From contig NZ_CP071446.1 in NCBI RefSeq assembly GCF_017358165.1, forward strand, positions 744,001-808,000: 64,000 bases of DNA. Reading direction: 5' to 3'. This DNA is from Thermosipho ferrireducens (lineage in GTDB: Bacteria; Thermotogota; Thermotogae; Thermotogales; Fervidobacteriaceae). How positions within the stretch are numbered: the first letter of the stretch is position 1; each line of letters starts with the position of its first letter. The notes beneath the pieces are model-generated. The model was not told the origin of the DNA. It saw only the letters and a list, made by a program, of their open reading frames with translations, and searched no databases. A program made the position numbers and the translations under genes. Below, piece after piece: positions 49,512 through 57,799 of this stretch.

Positions 49512-49709
49512 ATGGAAAGCACAAACACATTGGAAGAACTTTTAAAAAGGTATCTTAAAGTGAAAGAAACAATAAAAGAGCTTAACCGTGAAAAAAAAGA
49601 ATTAGAAGAAATGATAGTGGAGCTTGTTGAACACATGGATATTGATAACATGATAGTGGAGGGTGTATTGGTGGAATTTACCAGAAAAACTCGTATAAAA
49701 ATAAAATAG
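49512..49709 (+). CDS. Small coiled-coil protein, unknown function
   Basis: 65 aa. GGAGGGATGAA precedes the ATG, which lies 1 bp after the aminotransferase stop. Residues ~5-42 form a highly charged heptad-type helix (ELLKRYLKVKETIKELNREK, then EELVELVEH-like). The last ~20 form a short beta-rich tail ending TRKTRIKIK. Good ribosome site and tight packing support a real gene; no family is recognised. Confidence 0.65.
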   Translation: MESTNTLEELLKRYLKVKETIKELNREKKELEEMIVELVEHMDIDNMIVEGVLVEFTRKTRIKIK

Positions 49710-49750
49710 TTTAATTCACAATTCATACATCTTAAGGGGGAGGGATGTTT

Positions 49751-51094
49751 GTGGAGAAGTTTTTTAAACTAAAAGAAAGCGGGACTAACATACGTACTGA
49801 GATCATTGCAGGTATTACTACTTTCCTTACGATGGCCTACATCATATTTGTAAATCCAAACATATTGATTAACGTTATTCCTGGAGCAACTCCTGGAAGC
49901 GATCTTTACACCCAATTTTTCGGAGCTTTTATGGTTGCAACTATTCTTGGTGCAGCAACAGCCACTTTAATTATGGGTCTATGGGCAAATTATCCATTTG
50001 CACTTGCACCTGGAATGGGGTTAAACGCATACTTTGCATTTACTGTATGTTTGAAACTTGGTATTGACTGGCGTATAGCACTCGCTGCGGTTTTTGTGGA
50101 AGGTATTATCTTCATTATACTTACTTTAACTGGAGTACGAGGATTTGTAGTAAAAGCTGTACCTTCAAGTATTAAACTTGCTACAAGTGCTGGTATAGGT
50201 CTTTTCATTGCGTTTATAGGGCTTAAAACCGCAGGAATAGTTGTTAGTGATAAAGCAACGTTTGTAACACTTGGTGATTTAACTCAACCAGCAGCTATTG
50301 TGGCAATATTAGGATTTTTCATTATTTCCATATTATTTGCATTAAAAGTACCAGGTTCAATACTTATAGGCATTCTATTATCAACAGCAATTGGAGCGTT
50401 GCCAATTTTTGGTGTAACGAAATACCAGGGAATTGTTGGAAAAGTTCCTGATATTTCTCCCACTTTTTTGAAACTATTTGAAAAATTCACATGGTCTGAT
50501 CTGTTAAGTGGAACTTTCTGGATTGTTGTGTTTACATTCTTCTTTGTAGACTTTTTTGATACATTGGGAACATTGACTGGCCTTGCAGAGAGTGCTGGTT
50601 TTATAAAAAACGGAGAATTTCCAAGGGCTAACAAGGCTTACATGTCAGATGCTGTTGGAACAACGGTAGGAGCTTTGTTTGGAACTTCTACGGTAACAAC
50701 GTATATAGAAAGTAGTACGGGAATAGCAGAAGGTGGTAGAACAGGATTAACAGCGGTTACAGTTGCAATTTTAATGCTTCTTATGCTTTTCTTTGCACCT
50801 TTAGGATTAACAGTTCCAGGTGCAGCAACGGCACCTGCTCTTGTGTTTGTTGGCGTTTTAATGCTTAAGACGTTAAGACTTATCAATTGGGATGATATCA
50901 CCGATGCAATACCAGCTTTCGTAACGTTAATTATGATGCCATTAACATATTCCATAGCAAATGGTATTGCGCTTGGTTTGATAACATATCCTATTGTAAA
51001 AACATTCAGCGGAAAGGCCAAAGAAGTTCACTGGTTTACATGGGTTCTTGCGATATTATTCGGAATTTATCTTATATATCTTAGAGGAGCATAA
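49751..51094 (+). CDS. Purine/uracil-type permease (NCS2, AzgA/PbuG-like)
   Basis: 447 aa, about 12-14 membrane segments. The start is GTG 49751, since GGGGGAGGG (49736-49744) abuts the ATG at 49745 and is correctly spaced only for the GTG. Family signatures: TEIIAGITTFLTMAYIIFVN, ALAPGMGLNAYFAFTV, IKLATSAGIGLFIAFIGLK, FFFVDFFDTLGTLTGLAE, and GTSTVTTYIESSTGIAEGGRTG. This is the AzgA/PbuG branch, which imports adenine, guanine or hypoxanthine. No purine riboswitch fits in the 35-bp leader. A strong terminator follows. Confidence 0.9.
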   Translation: MEKFFKLKESGTNIRTEIIAGITTFLTMAYIIFVNPNILINVIPGATPGSDLYTQFFGAFMVATILGAATATLIMGLWANYPFALAPGMGLNAYFAFTVCLKLGIDWRIALAAVFVEGIIFIILTLTGVRGFVVKAVPSSIKLATSAGIGLFIAFIGLKTAGIVVSDKATFVTLGDLTQPAAIVAILGFFIISILFALKVPGSILIGILLSTAIGALPIFGVTKYQGIVGKVPDISPTFLKLFEKFTWSDLLSGTFWIVVFTFFFVDFFDTLGTLTGLAESAGFIKNGEFPRANKAYMSDAVGTTVGALFGTSTVTTYIESSTGIAEGGRTGLTAVTVAILMLLMLFFAPLGLTVPGAATAPALVFVGVLMLKTLRLINWDDITDAIPAFVTLIMMPLTYSIANGIALGLITYPIVKTFSGKAKEVHWFTWVLAILFGIYLIYLRGA

Positions 51095-51133
51095 TGGGTA
51101 TAATATAACAGATACTAATAAGTATTGGCTTTT

Positions 51134-51175
51134 AAAAACATGGCTACGTTATTCCAGCGTAGCCATGTTTTTTTA
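51134..51175 (+). terminator. Rho-independent terminator after permease
   Basis: AAAAACATGGCTACG pairs with CGTAGCCATGTTTTT around a 9-base loop, followed by a T-run. Confidence 0.95.
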
Positions 51176-51224
51176 TTTTGGGTAAAAAGGAACACTTTTT
51201 TATTTTTTAATCAAGACTATTATC

Positions 51225-51262
51225 TTGACATAATCTAAATTTAGATTTATAATAAATTTAGA
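51225..51262 (+). promoter_or_regulatory. Consensus sigma-A promoter with embedded PerR/Fur-type palindrome
   Basis: TTGACA (51225-51230), exactly 17 bp, TATAAT (51248-51253). The spacer contains a perfect 16-bp palindrome, AATCTAAATTTAGATT (51232-51247). A second dyad, TCTAAATTTA (51234-51243) with TAAATTTAGA (51253-51262), overlaps it. A promoter this strong under such a dyad is expected to be repressed by the PerR-like protein encoded next. Confidence 0.85.
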
Positions 51263-51284
51263 CATTGTATAAAGAGGTGTTGAT

Positions 51285-51692
51285 ATGGAAAAAGTGGTGC
51301 GTATTTTGACAAAACATGGTGTTAGACCCACTTTGCAGAGAATTCATATCTTAAAATTTGTTATGAAACATAAGAATCACATGTCGGCTGAGGAGATTTT
51401 CAGATTGCTACAAAAAGAGGTTCCGGGAATTTCCAGAGCTACGGTGTACAACACTTTAAATCTTTTATCAGAAGAAGGTATTTTGCTTGAAATAGTTACC
51501 CCCGGATCTGTTAGATATGACTATGTTGAAGAACCACATCATCATTTTTATTGTGAACGATGTAAGAAAATTTATGATCTTCATGATGAAATACCGTTAT
51601 TTAACATTAAGGAAATTGAAGGTCATAAGGTGAAAAGGGTTGAATATTACATTGTTGGAATATGTAGACATTGTTTAAATGGAGGTGAGTAG
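51285..51692 (+). CDS. perR: Fur-family peroxide-type regulator (PerR-like)
   Basis: 135 aa metalloregulator. The N-terminal winged helix has GVRPTLQRIHILKFV and ISRATVYNTLNLLSEEGIL; the metal-binding hinge is YVEEPHHHFYCERCKKIYDL, and a second Cys pair is in GICRHCLNG, completing the structural zinc site. First gene of an operon with peroxiredoxin, ferritin and desulfoferrodoxin, which together argue for PerR rather than Fur. GAGGTG precedes the ATG. The overlapping palindromes in its promoter indicate autoregulation. Confidence 0.9.
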   Translation: MEKVVRILTKHGVRPTLQRIHILKFVMKHKNHMSAEEIFRLLQKEVPGISRATVYNTLNLLSEEGILLEIVTPGSVRYDYVEEPHHHFYCERCKKIYDLHDEIPLFNIKEIEGHKVKRVEYYIVGICRHCLNGGE

Positions 51693-51695
51693 AGT

Positions 51696-52334
51696 ATGTC
51701 GTTACCACTTATTGGGGAAAAGATACCAGAATTTAAAGCTGTAACAACTAAAGGAGTCCTTAGATTCCCAGATGATTTTAAGGGTAAATGGGTTGTTTTA
51801 TTTAGCCACCCTGCCGATTTTACACCTGTCTGTACTACAGAATTTGTGGCGTTTCAAAAAAGGTATGATGAGTTTAAAAAGGTAAACACAGAACTGGTTG
51901 GATTGAGTATTGACCAGGTTTTTTCTCACATTAAATGGGTTGAGTGGATAAAAGAAAAGTTGGGGATTGAAATCAAATTTCCTGTTATTGCCGATGATCG
52001 AGGACGAATCGCCGAAATGCTTGGAATGATTCATCCTGCCAAAGGAACGAATACTGTTAGAGCTGTATTTGTAATCGATCCGGATGGTATTCTCAGGACA
52101 ATTCTTTATTACCCACAAGAACTTGGAAGAAATATGGATGAAATTTTAAGAATTGTGAAAGGGTTGCAGATAGTAGATGAAAACGGAGTAGCGTTACCAG
52201 CGAATTGGCCGAACAATGAACTTGTTAATGATGAAGTGATAGTTCCACCGGCATCAACCACAGAAGACGCGGAAAAGAGATTGAAAGAATATGATTGTTT
52301 TGATTGGTGGTTCTGTCATAAAAAGATAAGGTAG
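51696..52334 (+). CDS. Peroxiredoxin (Prx6/archaeal type)
   Basis: 212 aa thiol peroxidase. The peroxidatic Cys is in [14 protein letters not shown], with the conserved Thr three residues before and an Arg later in [11 protein letters not shown]. The long C-terminal arm ends with [10 protein letters not shown], whose cysteines can serve as resolving residues, as in the archaeal-type enzymes. GGAGGTGAGTAGAGT precedes the ATG. 3 bp after perR and so co-regulated with it. Reduces hydrogen peroxide; the electron donor is not encoded here. Confidence 0.95.
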   Translation: MSLPLIGEKIPEFKAVTTKGVLRFPDDFKGKWVVLFSHPADFTPVCTTEFVAFQKRYDEFKKVNTELVGLSIDQVFSHIKWVEWIKEKLGIEIKFPVIADDRGRIAEMLGMIHPAKGTNTVRAVFVIDPDGILRTILYYPQELGRNMDEILRIVKGLQIVDENGVALPANWPNNELVNDEVIVPPASTTEDAEKRLKEYDCFDWWFCHKKIR

Positions 52335-52371
52335 AATGTAATATCTAATAATTTGAAAAAAGGGGGAAGAG

Positions 52372-52890
52372 ATGATGGAAGAAAGAATGATAGAGGCTTT
52401 GAACAAACAGACTAATGAGGAATTTTATTCTGCTTATCTGTATTTATCTATGTCAGCTTATTTTGAAAAAATTGGGTTAAAGGGATTTGCAAACTGGATG
52501 AGAATTCAGGCTCAAGAAGAAAGGGACCATGCGATGAAGATTTTTGATTATATTTTAAGCCGTGGCGATAATGTTAAATTGTTTTCAATTAAAGAACCAA
52601 CAGAAAAATGGGATGGGCCACTTGACGTTTTCAAACAGGTTTTGGAACACGAAAAACATATAACTAAATGTATAAATGATTTGGTGGATCTTGCAGAAGA
52701 GCTTAAAGATAGAGCAACGTATAATTTCCTGCAGTGGTATATTGATGAACAAGTTGAAGAGGAAGAAAATGCTAATGAAATATTGAACAAATTGGAATGG
52801 ATTGGTGATAGAAAAGAAGCAATATTCATGCTTGATAATGAATTAGGGCAAAGAGTTTATAGTCCATTAACTCAAAATAATAATACGTAG
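52372..52890 (+). CDS. ftn: Ferritin
   Basis: 172 aa iron-storage protein forming a 24-mer shell. Ferroxidase ligands are in NEEFYSAYLYLSMSAYF (Glu17 region), QAQEERDHAMKIF (Glu and His) and DEQVEEEENANEIL. Two adjacent ATGs (52372 and 52375) both fit the GGGGGAAGAG site. Third gene of the oxidative-stress operon. It removes ferrous iron that would feed Fenton chemistry. Confidence 0.95.
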   Translation: MMEERMIEALNKQTNEEFYSAYLYLSMSAYFEKIGLKGFANWMRIQAQEERDHAMKIFDYILSRGDNVKLFSIKEPTEKWDGPLDVFKQVLEHEKHITKCINDLVDLAEELKDRATYNFLQWYIDEQVEEEENANEILNKLEWIGDRKEAIFMLDNELGQRVYSPLTQNNNT

Positions 52891-52936
52891 ATTTTCATAA
52901 GGGATTTTTGGATAGTTTTAAGGGGAGGGATAAATT

Positions 52937-52999
52937 ATGACGAAGAGAGGACAAATTTACAGGTGTGAGGTTTGTGGGAATATTGTAGAAGTTGTTCAT
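52937..52999 (+). pseudogene. dfx: Desulfoferrodoxin (superoxide reductase), 5' fragment interrupted by IS
   Basis: AGGGGAGGG precedes ATG 52937. Twenty-one codons read MTKRGQIYRCEVCGNIVEVV then His, giving the first CxxC of the rubredoxin-like Fe centre. The frame then enters the insertion element and stops after eight foreign codons (CKSQDKNA). The last two codons, GTT CAT, are the left copy of the target duplication. Confidence 0.95.
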
Positions 53000-53058
53000 T
53001 GTAAAAGTCAAGATAAAAATGCATAAAAAAGGGAAAATAATAATGGACAAAAAAAGTA
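53000..53058. repeat. IS left terminal repeat region (pairs with 55066-55129)
   Basis: The left end begins TGTAAAAG and contains ATGCATAAAAA and ATGGACAAAAA blocks. The inverted right end begins TGTAAATG and contains ATGGACAAAAA and ATGCACAAAAA blocks. Multiple imperfect terminal repeats with TG...CA ends are typical of IS21. Confidence 0.85.
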
Positions 53059-53820
53059 TTATTGCTTAGAAGAATTAGAGAAAAATTCGAGTTTTTCCTT
53101 TAATCTATATGATTCACCTTTAATTGAAATTACGTGGGAATGATGCAGTAGTCTATCCAGGATTGCTTGAGCCAGGACAGGGGATCCAAATATTTCACTC
53201 CACTCTGAAAACGGTGTATTGGTTGTTATTATCGTTGAATGTTTTTCATATCTTTTTGAGATTAACTGGAAGAATATATTTGCACCATCTTTATCTATTG
53301 GTAAATATCCTATTTCATCTATTATTAATACTTTGTATTTTGCAAAATGTTTTAGTCTTACTTCTAATCTATTTTCTTTTAAAGCCTTTTTCAATTGAGC
53401 TATTAATTCTTGAAAATGTATAAAATATGTTGAGTATCTATGTTTTGCACATTCAATTCCCAATGAAACAGCAAGATGCGTTTTACCAACTCCTGGAGTA
53501 CCTACAAATAATATATTTTCATTATTTTCCACAAATCTTAAGCTTTTTAAATCTAAGATTTGTTGTTTATTTATTCCAGGTTGAAAATCAAAGTCAAAAT
53601 CTTCTATTCCTTTCAAAAAAGGAAAATTAGCAACTTTTACCATTGAAGCAATAGCTCTTTTTCTCTTTGCTTTTAACTCTAATTCACTTAATTCATATAA
53701 TGCTTCTACTATGCTTTTTTCTTCATTATTTATAAGGGTTATATATTTATCCAGATTATTTTTCATATTTACCAGATTCAATTCTTCCAGATTGTTTTGT
53801 AATTTTATATAAACATTCAT
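53059..53820 (-). CDS. istB: IS21 helper ATPase IstB
   Basis: 253 aa AAA+ ATPase that selects the target and activates IstA. N-terminal helical region, then FPFLKGIEDFDFDFQPGI, Walker A FVGTPGVGKTHLAVSLG, Walker B KVLIIDEIGYLP, TTNTPFSEW and the end HHSHVISIKGESYRLKE, all typical of IstB. The ATG overlaps the istA stop by 4 bp (ATGA), so translation is coupled. Confidence 0.95.
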   Translation of the reverse strand: MNVYIKLQNNLEELNLVNMKNNLDKYITLINNEEKSIVEALYELSELELKAKRKRAIASMVKVANFPFLKGIEDFDFDFQPGINKQQILDLKSLRFVENNENILFVGTPGVGKTHLAVSLGIECAKHRYSTYFIHFQELIAQLKKALKENRLEVRLKHFAKYKVLIIDEIGYLPIDKDGANIFFQLISKRYEKHSTIITTNTPFSEWSEIFGSPVLAQAILDRLLHHSHVISIKGESYRLKEKLEFFSNSSKQ

Positions 53821-55031
53821 ACATTTCCCTCCTGCAAGAATTTATCCAGATTTTTTAAATTATTCTCACATACTTCTTTTAATTCTTCGCCGCTTTTTAT
53901 ATGCTTTCTCATTAATGCCATATAATGGTTATTAAGATAATTAATTTTTTTACCTGTTATTTCGTGTACTGCTATTAACTCTGTGATATAATACACATAG
54001 ATGTAGTTCTCATTGATTTTTAAATTAACTATTTTTCCTATGTATTCTGGTGGAACGGAGTATTTATTCCCTTTGTAGTATATCAATGAATCTTTTTGGA
54101 CTTTAACTTTGACAGAATAATCTACATATGATTCAATGATATGTCTTTTTGGTAGTGGGAATAAATACTCCTTTTCTTTTTGAAACAACAACAGTGGTGG
54201 AACATTAGTTGCTTGATTTATTCGTGTGTTGACTTTTTTATTTATCCTTCTGATTATATCCTTTAATTCTTCCTCACTTTCAAAAGCGTAATTATATGCT
54301 AATAACCAATTTAAAAATTTATTTGCTGATTCTACTTTCCCTTTGGTATATGAGTGCTTTGGCTTACATAATTTAATTTTAAACCCAAAATCTTTCGCAA
54401 AAGCTTTCATCTTGTTGTTTATTTTTCTACCGTTTTCGGTAATATCTACAACAGATTTCATATTGTCGAATAGTATTTCTTGAGGAACACCACCTGTAGC
54501 TTTAAATGCGTTGATTAAACATTCAAAAATATCTTGTTGTGTTTTGCTTTGTCTGTATTCAAAGTAACAGTATCTTGAATATCCCAATTTGTAATTAAAT
54601 ACATTTACTACAAATTCTTCACCACTTTTTGAATGTAATCTCATATTTTCTTTCCAATCCACTTGAGCTTGAATACCAGGTAAAGTTTCAAACCTCGGAT
54701 GTCCTTTAGAATTCTTCTCAGCTCTCAACCCCTTCCTTTTTACATATTTCCTAAAGTTCGAATATGTTCCAATTACATCTCCTTCTTCATCTCTCAATCT
54801 TTCATATGCCGCTCTAATTGTAATTCCTTTAATTGACATTAACATCGCTATTTTTTCAAAATATTTATCCAGCTTACTGGGTTTGTTTCTAGTTTTAGGC
54901 TTTCCCTGATAACCTTCCCAATACTTCTTTACAGTTCTTCTATCTATCCCATATATCCTTGCTAGTTCAGAAAAGTTAGGTTTCAAATTCATCCCCCTTA
55001 ACATTTGCAAATGTTGTTTGATTTTCTCCAT
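53817..55031 (-). CDS. istA: IS21 transposase IstA
   Basis: 404 aa DDE transposase. Start ATG 55031, with GGAGGAGGG (55041-55049); the longer frame from 55076 is less likely. The N-terminal helix-turn-helix is [19 protein letters not shown]. The retroviral-integrase-like core has D in [13 protein letters not shown] in [10 protein letters not shown], and E in [16 protein letters not shown] beta-barrel C-terminal part follows ([15 protein letters not shown]). Full length for the family with no disruption. Confidence 0.95.
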   Translation of the reverse strand: MEKIKQHLQMLRGMNLKPNFSELARIYGIDRRTVKKYWEGYQGKPKTRNKPSKLDKYFEKIAMLMSIKGITIRAAYERLRDEEGDVIGTYSNFRKYVKRKGLRAEKNSKGHPRFETLPGIQAQVDWKENMRLHSKSGEEFVVNVFNYKLGYSRYCYFEYRQSKTQQDIFECLINAFKATGGVPQEILFDNMKSVVDITENGRKINNKMKAFAKDFGFKIKLCKPKHSYTKGKVESANKFLNWLLAYNYAFESEEELKDIIRRINKKVNTRINQATNVPPLLLFQKEKEYLFPLPKRHIIESYVDYSVKVKVQKDSLIYYKGNKYSVPPEYIGKIVNLKINENYIYVYYITELIAVHEITGKKINYLNNHYMALMRKHIKSGEELKEVCENNLKNLDKFLQEGNV

Positions 55032-55135
55032 CTTTGGTATCCCTCCTCCCAAAGGAAGGATACCATTTATGTACATTTTTGTGCATTTTTATTTTCCTCT
55101 TTTTGTCCATTTGTATTTTACCATTTACAGTTCAT

Positions 55136-55456
55136 GAAGCGAAGGGGACACTTGTTTGTTGTGGACAGCCAATGACGTTGTTAGAGGAAAAAACAGCAGA
55201 TACTTCAGAAGAAAAACATGTGCCGTTTATTCAAGAAATAGATGAAGGTTATCACGTGAAAATTGGAGAAAATGCTTTACATCCCATGGAAGAGAATCAT
55301 TATATAGAGTGGATTGAATTGATAGTAGATGAAATGGTATATAAAAAATATTTAAACCCGGGTGATAAGCCTGAAGCACTATTTAAAGTTCCAAGGGGAG
55401 AAAAAGTATCCGCAAGAGAATATTGCAACGTTCACGGTCTTTGGGTAAATAAATAA
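55136..55456 (+). pseudogene. dfx: Desulfoferrodoxin (superoxide reductase), 3' fragment
   Basis: Begins after the right target copy and reads [18 protein letters not shown], giving the second Cys pair of centre I. The whole catalytic centre II follows: [23 protein letters not shown] and the terminal EYCNVHGLW. Joined to the 5' fragment through one GTTCAT it gives 127 aa, the normal family length, with no other lesion. An in-frame read-through from IS sequence (from 55034) is unlikely to be a native start. The ATG in QPM has no obvious ribosome site. Confidence 0.95.
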
Positions 55457-55480
55457 TTGGGCGAACTCTAATAAAATACT

Positions 55481-55518
55481 ATACATGGCTTCGATGTACA
55501 GTCGAAGCCATGTTTTTT
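55481..55518 (+). terminator. Rho-independent terminator of the oxidative-stress operon
   Basis: ACATGGCTTCGA and TCGAAGCCATGT form a 12-bp stem with a 7-base loop, then T6. It resembles the terminator at 51134-51175 in its ACATGGCT arm. Confidence 0.95.
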
Positions 55519-55662
55519 AATGGGGTAAGATGAATTGGATAGAGGAGTCATGAGAGGAAAATAAAGAAGATGTATATAAAGTTGAGTGGAAAAGAGTAAA
55601 AATAAACAGATGTAGTAATACCTGAGCTAACAATTATCTGACAGAGACAATAATTTTTACTA

Positions 55663-55690
55663 TCTACAATGGAGAAAATTGTGATATAAT
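55663..55690 (+). promoter_or_regulatory. Promoter of the maltosyltransferase-pullulanase pair
   Basis: TCTACA (55663-55668), 16 bp, TATAAT (55685-55690) with an extended TGA in front; about 60 bp before the ATG. The 200 bp upstream (from 55519) show no gene. Confidence 0.65.
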
Positions 55691-55751
55691 CTTTAAAGAA
55701 AATTTTTTTAAACATTTTTGGAACCGTTTCTATGCGCATGGAGGTGTTTAT

Positions 55752-57761
55752 ATGGTTTTGAGAGAAATATATAAGTATTTGAAAAGTAGAACAACAGGGC
55801 ACAAAAATTACGCAGTTCCTAAGTTATGGGTTAGAGGATTTGAAAGTAAACTTGGTGATATATTTGAGGAAAAAGAAAAAGTTTATTTTGTTGATCCTTA
55901 TGCCTATTTTTCAAAGGTGATAGGTTTAATTTTAGAAAATTCACAAGATGAAATTAATTATTCGATGTCTCTTTCGAGGATTAGAGGTGAATTTTCACCG
56001 GAATGGATTAAAAAAGCAGTGTTTTATGGAACTTTGCCGAGAATGACTGCAGCTTTTAATCATAAAGGCTTTGGAAATTTTGAAGAAAGTGACATTCTCG
56101 GGTTTAAAGAATCCGGGACTTTTTTGAAGATGATAGCGTTACTTCCATATATAAAGAGATTAGGTGTTAATACTTTATATATGCTTCCAATTAGCAAGCC
56201 CAGTAATTTGTTTAAAAAAGGAAGTATAGGCTCTCCTTATGCTGTGAAAAATCCAATGATGCTTGATGAGGGTTATCACGATTCTTTACTTGAAGAATTT
56301 ACAGTTGAGGATGAATTTAAAGCACTTGTTGAGGCTGCGCATGTTCTGGGTATAAGAATTGTTCTGGATTTTATTCCACGAACTGCTGCCAGAGATTCTG
56401 ATATTATCAGGGAACATCCTGACTGGTTTTATTGGATCAAAGTTGATGATTTACCGTTTTATAAACCTCCAAGAATAGAAGAACTTCCTTTTAAGATACC
56501 GGATAAAGACGATTTATCAGTTATTTACAATAATAAAGATGTGAAAACACATCTCAAAAGGTTTGTTGACTCACCAGATAAAATTGATCCTGAAAAATGG
56601 GAAAGAGTAAAAAAGATGAATGGAAACATACTGATTAACATTATAAAAGAGTTCGGAATAGTAACTCCTCCAGGATTTTCAGACTGGATTAACGATTCAC
56701 AACCTACCTGGGATGACGTTACTTTTTTAAGGTTGTATCTTGATCATCCCAGAGATGTAAGAAAATACATTTCTAAAAATCAAAAACCGTATATTTTGTT
56801 TGATGTCATTAAAGCAAGTAAATTTCCTGGAGAAGTTCCAAACAGGGAGTTATGGGAGTATCTTTCTGATATAATACCAGGTTATCAAAAAAGATTTGGT
56901 ATAGATGGTGCGCGAATTGATATGGGGCATGCTTTGCCTTCCGATTTGCAGGACATGATAATTTCACGAGCTAAAGATTATGATCCGGCTTTTTCATTTA
57001 TTGCAGAAGAACTTGAAATGAAAAATGATGAAAAGGCAATGAAAGAAGGCTATCACGCTATTCTCGGTAATAGCTGGTATGCTGTTGCTCGCCGGGAAGA
57101 ATTTTATAAGTTGTTGGAGGATACAAGCCCAAAGTTGAAGTTGCCATTTTTGGCGTCATGTGAAACACCGGATACACCGAGAATTAAGTCACGTGAAAAT
57201 GGTGAAAAACTTAAGTTTCTTGCGCCATTTCTTTTATATTTTTCCCCAAATGGTATACCGTATATAAATTCCGGGCAGGAGATAGGAGAGCTCCAACCAA
57301 TGAATCTTGGATTAGACAATACAATATGGGGAAAAACTGTTCTACCTCCTGATGATGAATTTTACGGAAAACTGGCTTTTTTTGAACACTATGTTCTTCA
57401 CTGGGGCGATTATGATGAGGAGCTCTATAATTATCTGACGAATCTTATGGCTCTCAGGAAAAGGTATGAATCTTTTCTGTATTCTGGAGAATTTAAGTAT
57501 GTATATTTTAGTTATCAGGATGGTTTTCTGGCAAATATGTCGTATTGGTTGGAAGACAGAGGAATAATAATTGTAGGGAATCTTGATCTTGCATGGAAAA
57601 GAGATTTTGAAATATATATTGACAAAACAGCTCAAAGACCAATCCATATAAAAAATTTGAAGCTCTGGACAAGGTATGGAGAAAAAGAAATAGAAGTTTC
57701 AAACGATATTTTATTAAGTCTTAATCCTGGTGAATTTTTGTTACTTGGGATTAATATATGA
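55752..57761 (+). CDS. mmtA: Maltosyltransferase (GH13 subfamily 16)
   Basis: 669 aa cytoplasmic enzyme that moves maltosyl units between maltodextrins. The sequence resembles Thermotoga maritima maltosyltransferase throughout: YAVPKLWVRGF, VFYGTLPRMTAAFNHKGFG, LDFIPRTAARDSD, HPDWFYWIKV, PQPTWDDVTFLRLYLDHP-like (here SQPTWDDVTFL), FLASCETPDTPRI and GQEIGE-QPMNLGLD. GH13 catalytic residues fall in GIDGARIDMGHA (Asp), FIAEELEM (Glu) and ETPDTPR (Asp). No signal peptide. GGAGGTGTTTAT precedes the ATG. It is followed 38 bp later by pulA, whose products it can rearrange after uptake. Confidence 0.93.
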   Translation: MVLREIYKYLKSRTTGHKNYAVPKLWVRGFESKLGDIFEEKEKVYFVDPYAYFSKVIGLILENSQDEINYSMSLSRIRGEFSPEWIKKAVFYGTLPRMTAAFNHKGFGNFEESDILGFKESGTFLKMIALLPYIKRLGVNTLYMLPISKPSNLFKKGSIGSPYAVKNPMMLDEGYHDSLLEEFTVEDEFKALVEAAHVLGIRIVLDFIPRTAARDSDIIREHPDWFYWIKVDDLPFYKPPRIEELPFKIPDKDDLSVIYNNKDVKTHLKRFVDSPDKIDPEKWERVKKMNGNILINIIKEFGIVTPPGFSDWINDSQPTWDDVTFLRLYLDHPRDVRKYISKNQKPYILFDVIKASKFPGEVPNRELWEYLSDIIPGYQKRFGIDGARIDMGHALPSDLQDMIISRAKDYDPAFSFIAEELEMKNDEKAMKEGYHAILGNSWYAVARREEFYKLLEDTSPKLKLPFLASCETPDTPRIKSRENGEKLKFLAPFLLYFSPNGIPYINSGQEIGELQPMNLGLDNTIWGKTVLPPDDEFYGKLAFFEHYVLHWGDYDEELYNYLTNLMALRKRYESFLYSGEFKYVYFSYQDGFLANMSYWLEDRGIIIVGNLDLAWKRDFEIYIDKTAQRPIHIKNLKLWTRYGEKEIEVSNDILLSLNPGEFLLLGINI

Positions 57762-57799
57762 TGGAAATTACACAAATATAACAAGGAGGGATTGGGTTT

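Larger units (their letters stand above)
53000..55129 (-). mobile_element. Complete IS21-family insertion sequence in dfx
   Basis: 2130 bp, beginning TG and ending CA, with imperfect repeated terminal inverted repeats and two overlapping genes (istA then istB, both on the minus strand). It is flanked by the direct repeat GTTCAT (52994-52999 and 55130-55135). Both ends, both ORFs and the target duplication are intact, so the element is likely functional and recently inserted. Its genes run opposite to the host operon. Confidence 0.95.

Noticed and set aside
49710-49750. Purine riboswitch before the permease
   Set aside because: The gap is too short (about 40 bp) to hold the three-way junction, and no conserved purine aptamer bases are seen.
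55034-55135. ORF running from the IS right end into the dfx 3' fragment
   Set aside because: Its first ~34 codons are IS end sequence read in the antisense direction to istA. It is a chance fusion, not a native N-terminus.
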